Below are positions 9,082-12,116 of a stretch of DNA of 12,116 bases, in pieces. This DNA comes from Haplosporangium gracile. Taxonomy: Eukaryota > Mortierellomycota > Mortierellomycetes > Mortierellales > Mortierellaceae. The first letter of the stretch is position 1, and every line of letters begins with the position of its first letter. The notes beneath the pieces were generated by a model. That model saw only the letters and a list, made by a program, of their open reading frames with translations. It was not told the origin of the DNA and did no database searches. Location of the stretch: positions 1 to 12,116 of the forward strand of contig JAAAUF010001108.1 of assembly GCA_015499985.1 (NCBI GenBank). The letters run 5' to 3'. The position numbers were made by a program, and so were the translations under genes.

Positions 9082-10825
9082 ATGTCCGAACCAATCACTA
9101 CCAAGCCAACGCCCTTCAGTCAGTTCTGCCTCTTCAAGAGTCTGTCGCTGTCGCTCTTTGAGGACGACTGGGTCAATATGGTCGAGTCCTGGCAGGCTAT
9201 GGTTGCGGTGAACGCACCCATCCCCGAGTTTGCATACAACATGGCTCCCTTCTTTGCCAACGCTCCCCGTCTCCTGCCCATCTTTTACCGCTACTTGGGC
9301 TTTGCTGAGCAGGTACTATCCTACTTTCCAAACAATAGTGCACCAAACGGCAGTTATCGTTTGTTTGTGTTTCTATTTCCCACGTACCCTTTTTTTTTTG
9401 TCTGTTTGCATGGGGGACAGTAGTAGCGCATGGTTATGAGGGTTTGGACTGGACTTGATCCGGAAACGAGCACAAAAACGGATGTCCTGCGTTCCCTTTC
9501 TTCTATTGTTCCCATCACTCTTTTTTTTTTTTTTTTTTTCTTTGCTTGCACTCTGAAATACCTTGTCGTTGGGGGTGAAGAAGGAAGCGACGAATGGGAG
9601 GAAGGAGGGTCAAGTTTGCCCAAACCAACGCTCTCTTCCCCTCTCTTTCTCACTTGTCTCTCTGTCAGTCCTCTGTCAGCCCTCTGTCCAGTGTTATCGG
9701 TCCCCTTTTTTTCTCATTTGATGTGCATGAATGGATGAGTGCGCGTGACCCCGATGATCCCATGCTCAACCTTAAGAACAGTCACATTCATGCCTCCCTC
9801 CTCATTAACTTCTGAGAGCGGGCCAACAAACAAATTTGGATATATGGGATATGTTGTACAACATCATCTCTCTCGATATGATAGATCATTTTGTGTATCA
9901 CCCCACATATCGAAACGCAATTTAATATTAACCATACCCGTCCTTCTTTACTTTGTTTCAATGTTATTAATAGGACAACGAGTTCTTGACCACATTGACG
10001 AGCGTCGTTATGTCCACTCCGCTCCTCATCAAGGTCCAGCAAATCCTCAATTCAACCGAGCTCTTCTCAAACTACATCGTCGCCCTCAAACTCGACAACC
10101 CCTCTGCTTCCCACACCCAGGTCATGCAGTCCCTCCAAACATTCCTCTCCCACCTCCCCGAAAACATCCGCCTCCAAATCTTGAAGGTCTTTGCCGAGCA
10201 GGAGGCTTCTGATTCCATGGGTAATTATTATTATATTCTCGTACACACATGCATGCCCTCACATTCACACTCTATATGCAAAACATTCATATTTGAATAC
10301 TAATCAATCGCAACAACAATCTTCGACACGTGCTGGATATTATTAGGTTTCACGACTTCGACATTGGACAAGGCACTGCAGGTCATCCACGCAGACACCC
10401 AGCTCTACATCGATATCCTGTCGACCCTGCAACTCAACCAGACAGAGAACATGCCCTGGGACGCTGTCGTGAACAAGATCAAGATCCTCGTTCTCGCCAA
10501 TAAACCTCAAGCCTGGCAAGGCGTCGACCAATTCCTCAAGAGCCTTCATTGGGGACACCAGGAGGAGACCTCTACCTCTGAACAGCAAGGGGATGTCGAG
10601 AATGACGATGACGAGATTGTCGAGATGGTCGAGGGGGTCGACTACTATCCTGATGAGGAGGACGAGGACGAGCTCGTGTCCTTCCCCGAGGGCGAGGAGT
10701 TTGACCACCACTATACTGCCTTCTTGCAGGGCGTCCAGGACATCCAGGCTGGTCACCACCAGGCCATGGGTGACTTTGGCAAGATGTCTGTCACCGACAA
10801 CCGTTTCGCTGTTGAGTCTTGCTAA
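9082..10825 (+). CDS. Uncharacterised helical protein with acidic C-terminal region, 318 aa, three exons
   Basis: Exons are 9082-9312, 9974-10220 and 10347-10825, total 957 nt, ending in TAA. I do not recognise the family. Residues 1-77 contain an aromatic/hydrophobic stretch (FEDDWVNMVESWQAMV, then FYRYLGFAEQ); there is no signal peptide and no certain membrane segment. Residues 78-230 are dense in Leu/Ile/Val with regular spacing, as in a bundle or repeat of amphipathic helices. Residues 233-278 are strongly acidic (NDDDE, DEEDEDE), followed by HH motifs and a short Ser/Cys end. The opening W...F...P...F pattern faintly recalls globin helices A-C, but I cannot place a proximal histidine and do not claim it. 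The spliced frame is continuous and exon composition is distinctly coding-like, so the gene is real. Location is probably cytosolic or nuclear. Confidence 0.9.
9521..9539 (+). repeat. T19 homopolymer in intron 1
   Basis: Nineteen consecutive T bases, followed by C and three more T. It may be the poly(A) end of an old minus-strand retrotransposed copy, but I see no target-site duplication or body. It is also a place where assembly length errors are likely. Confidence 0.95.
9669..9815 (+). other. Possible alternative (poison) exon or coding relic within intron 1
   Basis: A strong pyrimidine tract and CTGTCAG end at 9668. From there the frame in phase with exon 1 is open for 48 codons, reading SSVSPLSSVIG and later ARDPDDPMLNLKNSHIHA before TGA at 9813. 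The later part has coding-like residue mix and third-position usage. If used, it would cap the protein at about 125 residues. No clear donor follows, so a terminal exon or decayed exon is more likely than a cassette exon. Confidence 0.3.
10221..10346 (+). other. Intron 2 of the 318-aa gene (126 nt)
   Basis: Donor GTAATT after TCCATGG; ACTAATC near 10299-10304 as branch site; acceptor ATTATTAG. Phase 1: G joins GT to make Gly160, giving SMGFTTSTLDK across the junction. Reading through meets a stop within about 80 nt. Confidence 0.9.
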
Positions 10826-11580
10826 AGCGTCTTCCTCATCGATTTTGCTCTTTCGTGAGCTTTGCGGGATTCTTTTTTTCTTCTTCTTCTTGGATCACTA
10901 CCCTTCTTTTTTCCTGCTCACCTACAACCTCCAACAAGCAATTTCTCTCTTTCTCTCATACAATGGACAAGCGGCTCAAATCAACAAAACCAGAAACTAG
11001 CAAAAAAACATCACAGCAACAGCAACAAACACAACCTTCAACGCTACCTCAGGACCAACAGTAGGCGAACTTGCGAATTATCTTCACCTCAAAAAAAAAA
11101 ACATCATAAAACCACTCGACGCCAACAACAGGAACTCTTCAAAATACTCAAACACGATTAACCCTCAACCCATCCAAAAAAAAGGATCTCAGGAAAAACC
11201 AACTCATCCTTAAAACGCTCTCCACAACCCCATCGCCGATGCAGGACACGAACGTTGATAATTGGTCCCTTTGCCGGGAACCATGTTCACGTCTCAATCC
11301 CTGTTCACACGACAACCAAAAAAATTATACCCTTTTTGTTGATTTTTTCTTGCAGTTTCTTTCTTTTTTCTTTTCTTGTTTCTGTATTTTATGTGTTCTC
11401 TTTTGTTTGCGATCTAGTCTTTCTTACTTCCTTTCCTTCACTTGTATTCCTTTGTTGTTTGCTTGTCTTTCTTGCTACCTGCTTGTCATTTTTTTTTCCA
11501 ATCGCACCTGTAAAAAAACTCCCAAAACCCATCTCCTCCTCTTTTCCGTTGTAACAATATTATCCTACAAAAACAATAAA
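10826..11580 (+). other. Probable 3' UTR and downstream flank of the 318-aa gene
   Basis: After the TAA the sequence is CT-rich, then CA-rich, then T-rich, with many A runs. AATAAA at 11575-11580 is a possible poly(A) signal, which would imply a 3' UTR near 750 nt; earlier A-rich stretches could serve instead. A 33-codon frame opens at 10963 (MDKRLKSTKPETSKK..., Gln-rich end) and a 70-codon frame spans 11001-11210, but neither has support beyond being open. Confidence 0.45.
11575..11580 (+). terminator. AATAAA poly(A)-signal-like hexamer
   Basis: Canonical hexamer followed by an A run and then a T-rich stretch, as at eukaryotic cleavage sites. It lies 750 nt past the stop codon of the rightward gene and is the best-formed candidate on this strand. 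Confidence 0.35.
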
Positions 11581-11667
11581 AAAAAAATTGAATTGCTTTT
11601 TTTCTATCAAACTCGCTTTAATCCACCTTCTGGATACTATATTTCCTCTATACCGCGCAGAAACATG

Positions 11668-11719
11668 TCAGGTTCTCCCCAATGGGTGTTGGTTTTTCAA
11701 ACTCCCATTCTGAACAGTT
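11668..11719 (-). CDS. Candidate terminal exon of a convergent gene
   Basis: On the minus strand GTTAACAG is followed by 52 nt that, joined in phase to the exon at 11797-11860, read RTVQNGSLKNQHPLGRT and then TGA. The intervening intron would be 77 nt with a GTATGT donor. An alternative acceptor (TCCACAG, 40-nt intron) gives STNVNDDTK and a stop, and no splicing gives YVQALKPTPINPQYKCQ and a stop. All three end soon, which fits a gene's 3' end. I cannot choose between them from sequence. Confidence 0.3.
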
Positions 11720-11796
11720 CTGTTAACACTACTTGGTGTCATCATTGACATTTGTACTGTGGATTTATTGGAGTGGGCTTTAAGGCTTGGACATAC

Positions 11797-11860
11797 CTAC
11801 TCTCCAGTCCATGTTTCACAGCAACGTTAACAAGCTGCATGGCGCAAAAGGTGATGTAAC
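11797..11860 (-). CDS. Candidate internal exon of a convergent gene entering from the right edge
   Basis: Minus-strand exon of 64 nt bounded by TTAGCAG and a perfect GTATGT donor. With one base from the previous exon it reads (G)YITFCAMQLVNVAVKHGLES, a balanced, coding-like sequence quite unlike the low-complexity translations nearby. It could be the start of a membrane or helical C-terminal segment. The preceding exon is probably beyond 12116. The parent family is not recognisable from 21 residues. Confidence 0.45.
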
Positions 11861-12116
11861 CTGCTAACTTGCTACCCTGCCCATCGGTATTTGTTCCTCG
11901 GACTTCACTCTCCATTCCCCATTCCCCAACCTAACCAGTCAACCAGCCAACCGACCCGCGACAAGGAAGAAACCACACACAGGAAAAAAACAAAGCTAAT
12001 GCAAAGGAAAAAGCGGGAAGGAAGAAAGATAGAGGGAGCAAGAGAGAGAGAGTTGCAACTTTATGAAAAGCATGGTACCTTGGCTCAACTTGTATGTTTT
12101 CTCCAAACTTTTTTTT
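11861..12116 (-). other. Probable intron of the convergent gene; otherwise nothing seen
   Basis: On the minus strand this is pyrimidine-rich with an (AG/CT)6 run near 12041-12052 and several TTGACTGG/GGTTAGG motifs, ending in AGTTAGCAG at 11861. No open frame with coding character is present. Either it is intron upstream of the 11797-11860 exon or, if that exon is not real, plain intergenic DNA. Confidence 0.35.

Larger units (their letters stand above)
9313..9973 (+). other. Intron 1 of the 318-aa gene (661 nt, unusually long)
   Basis: Donor GTACTA follows CAG at a codon boundary (phase 0); the acceptor is ATTAATAG, preceded by ATTAACC, which can serve as branch site. It is over five times longer than the other two introns in the window. 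Inside lie a 19-nt T run, a cluster of acceptor-like motifs and an in-phase open stretch. Joining GAGCAG to GACAAC gives a continuous frame on both sides. Confidence 0.85.

Noticed and set aside
10343..10759. 138-codon minus-strand frame
   Set aside because: Antisense shadow of exon 3 of the 318-aa gene.
10963..11064. 33-codon ATG frame with a Gln-rich end just after the 318-aa gene
   Set aside because: Good ATG context, but short and low-complexity and within the 3' UTR; no sign of a separate gene.
11001..11213. 70-codon plus-strand frame containing TVGELANYLHLKKKNI
   Set aside because: No start codon or convincing acceptor, A-rich composition, located in the 3' region; the faint likeness to an initiation-factor helix is too short to rely on.
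11239..11748. 169-codon plus-strand frame, Phe/Leu/Cys-rich, looking like membrane segments
   Set aside because: T/C-rich DNA rarely contains stops, so a frame of this length is expected. It overlaps the presumed 3' flank and the better-supported minus-strand exon.

Overview
The window looks like nuclear DNA from a filamentous or early-diverging fungus, possibly Mortierella-like (an inference from style, not from a match). Reasons: coding exons are richer in G+C than the DNA around them; three introns are confidently placed, two of them about 120 nt with GTAA donors and CTAA-type branch sites; the proteins carry Ser/Gln/Asn/His-rich low-complexity tracts; and leaders and UTRs are pyrimidine-rich. 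There is no operon, phage, CRISPR array, rRNA, tRNA or intact transposon that I can support.

Layout. (1) Bases 1-2079, minus strand: most of a gene for a large, low-complexity, probably nuclear regulator with a four-cysteine zinc-ribbon-like motif. It has one 118-nt intron, and its 3' end lies beyond the left edge. An in-frame TAG at 696-698 interrupts a reading frame that is otherwise open across all of exon 2. (2) Bases 2080-8860: about 6.8 kb with no convincing complete gene, lying between two divergent genes. The left half (about 2100-5760) is strikingly purine-rich on the plus strand, i.e. CT-rich in the sense of the leftward gene. The right half is mixed and holds an 18-bp perfect palindrome, a 10-bp-arm inverted repeat, a 13-bp direct repeat and a possible orphan minus-strand terminal exon with an AATAAA signal. 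(3) Bases 8860-10825, plus strand: leader plus a three-exon gene for a 318-residue, mostly helical protein with an acidic region near its C-terminus, which I do not recognise. Its first intron is unusually long (661 nt) and contains a cluster of three acceptor-like motifs followed by an in-phase open stretch ending in a stop (possible poison exon). (4) Bases 10826-12116: the T-rich 3' region of that gene, then minus-strand sequence that reads as one or two 3'-terminal exons of a convergent gene entering from the right edge.

The two main genes are divergent and probably use separate promoters in the long spacer. Nothing in the sequence shows a shared pathway. The strongest points for follow-up are the in-frame TAG, the eight Arg-Arg-x-Ser sites in the zinc-ribbon protein, the poison-exon-like structure in intron 1 of the rightward gene, and the convergent exon near the right edge.
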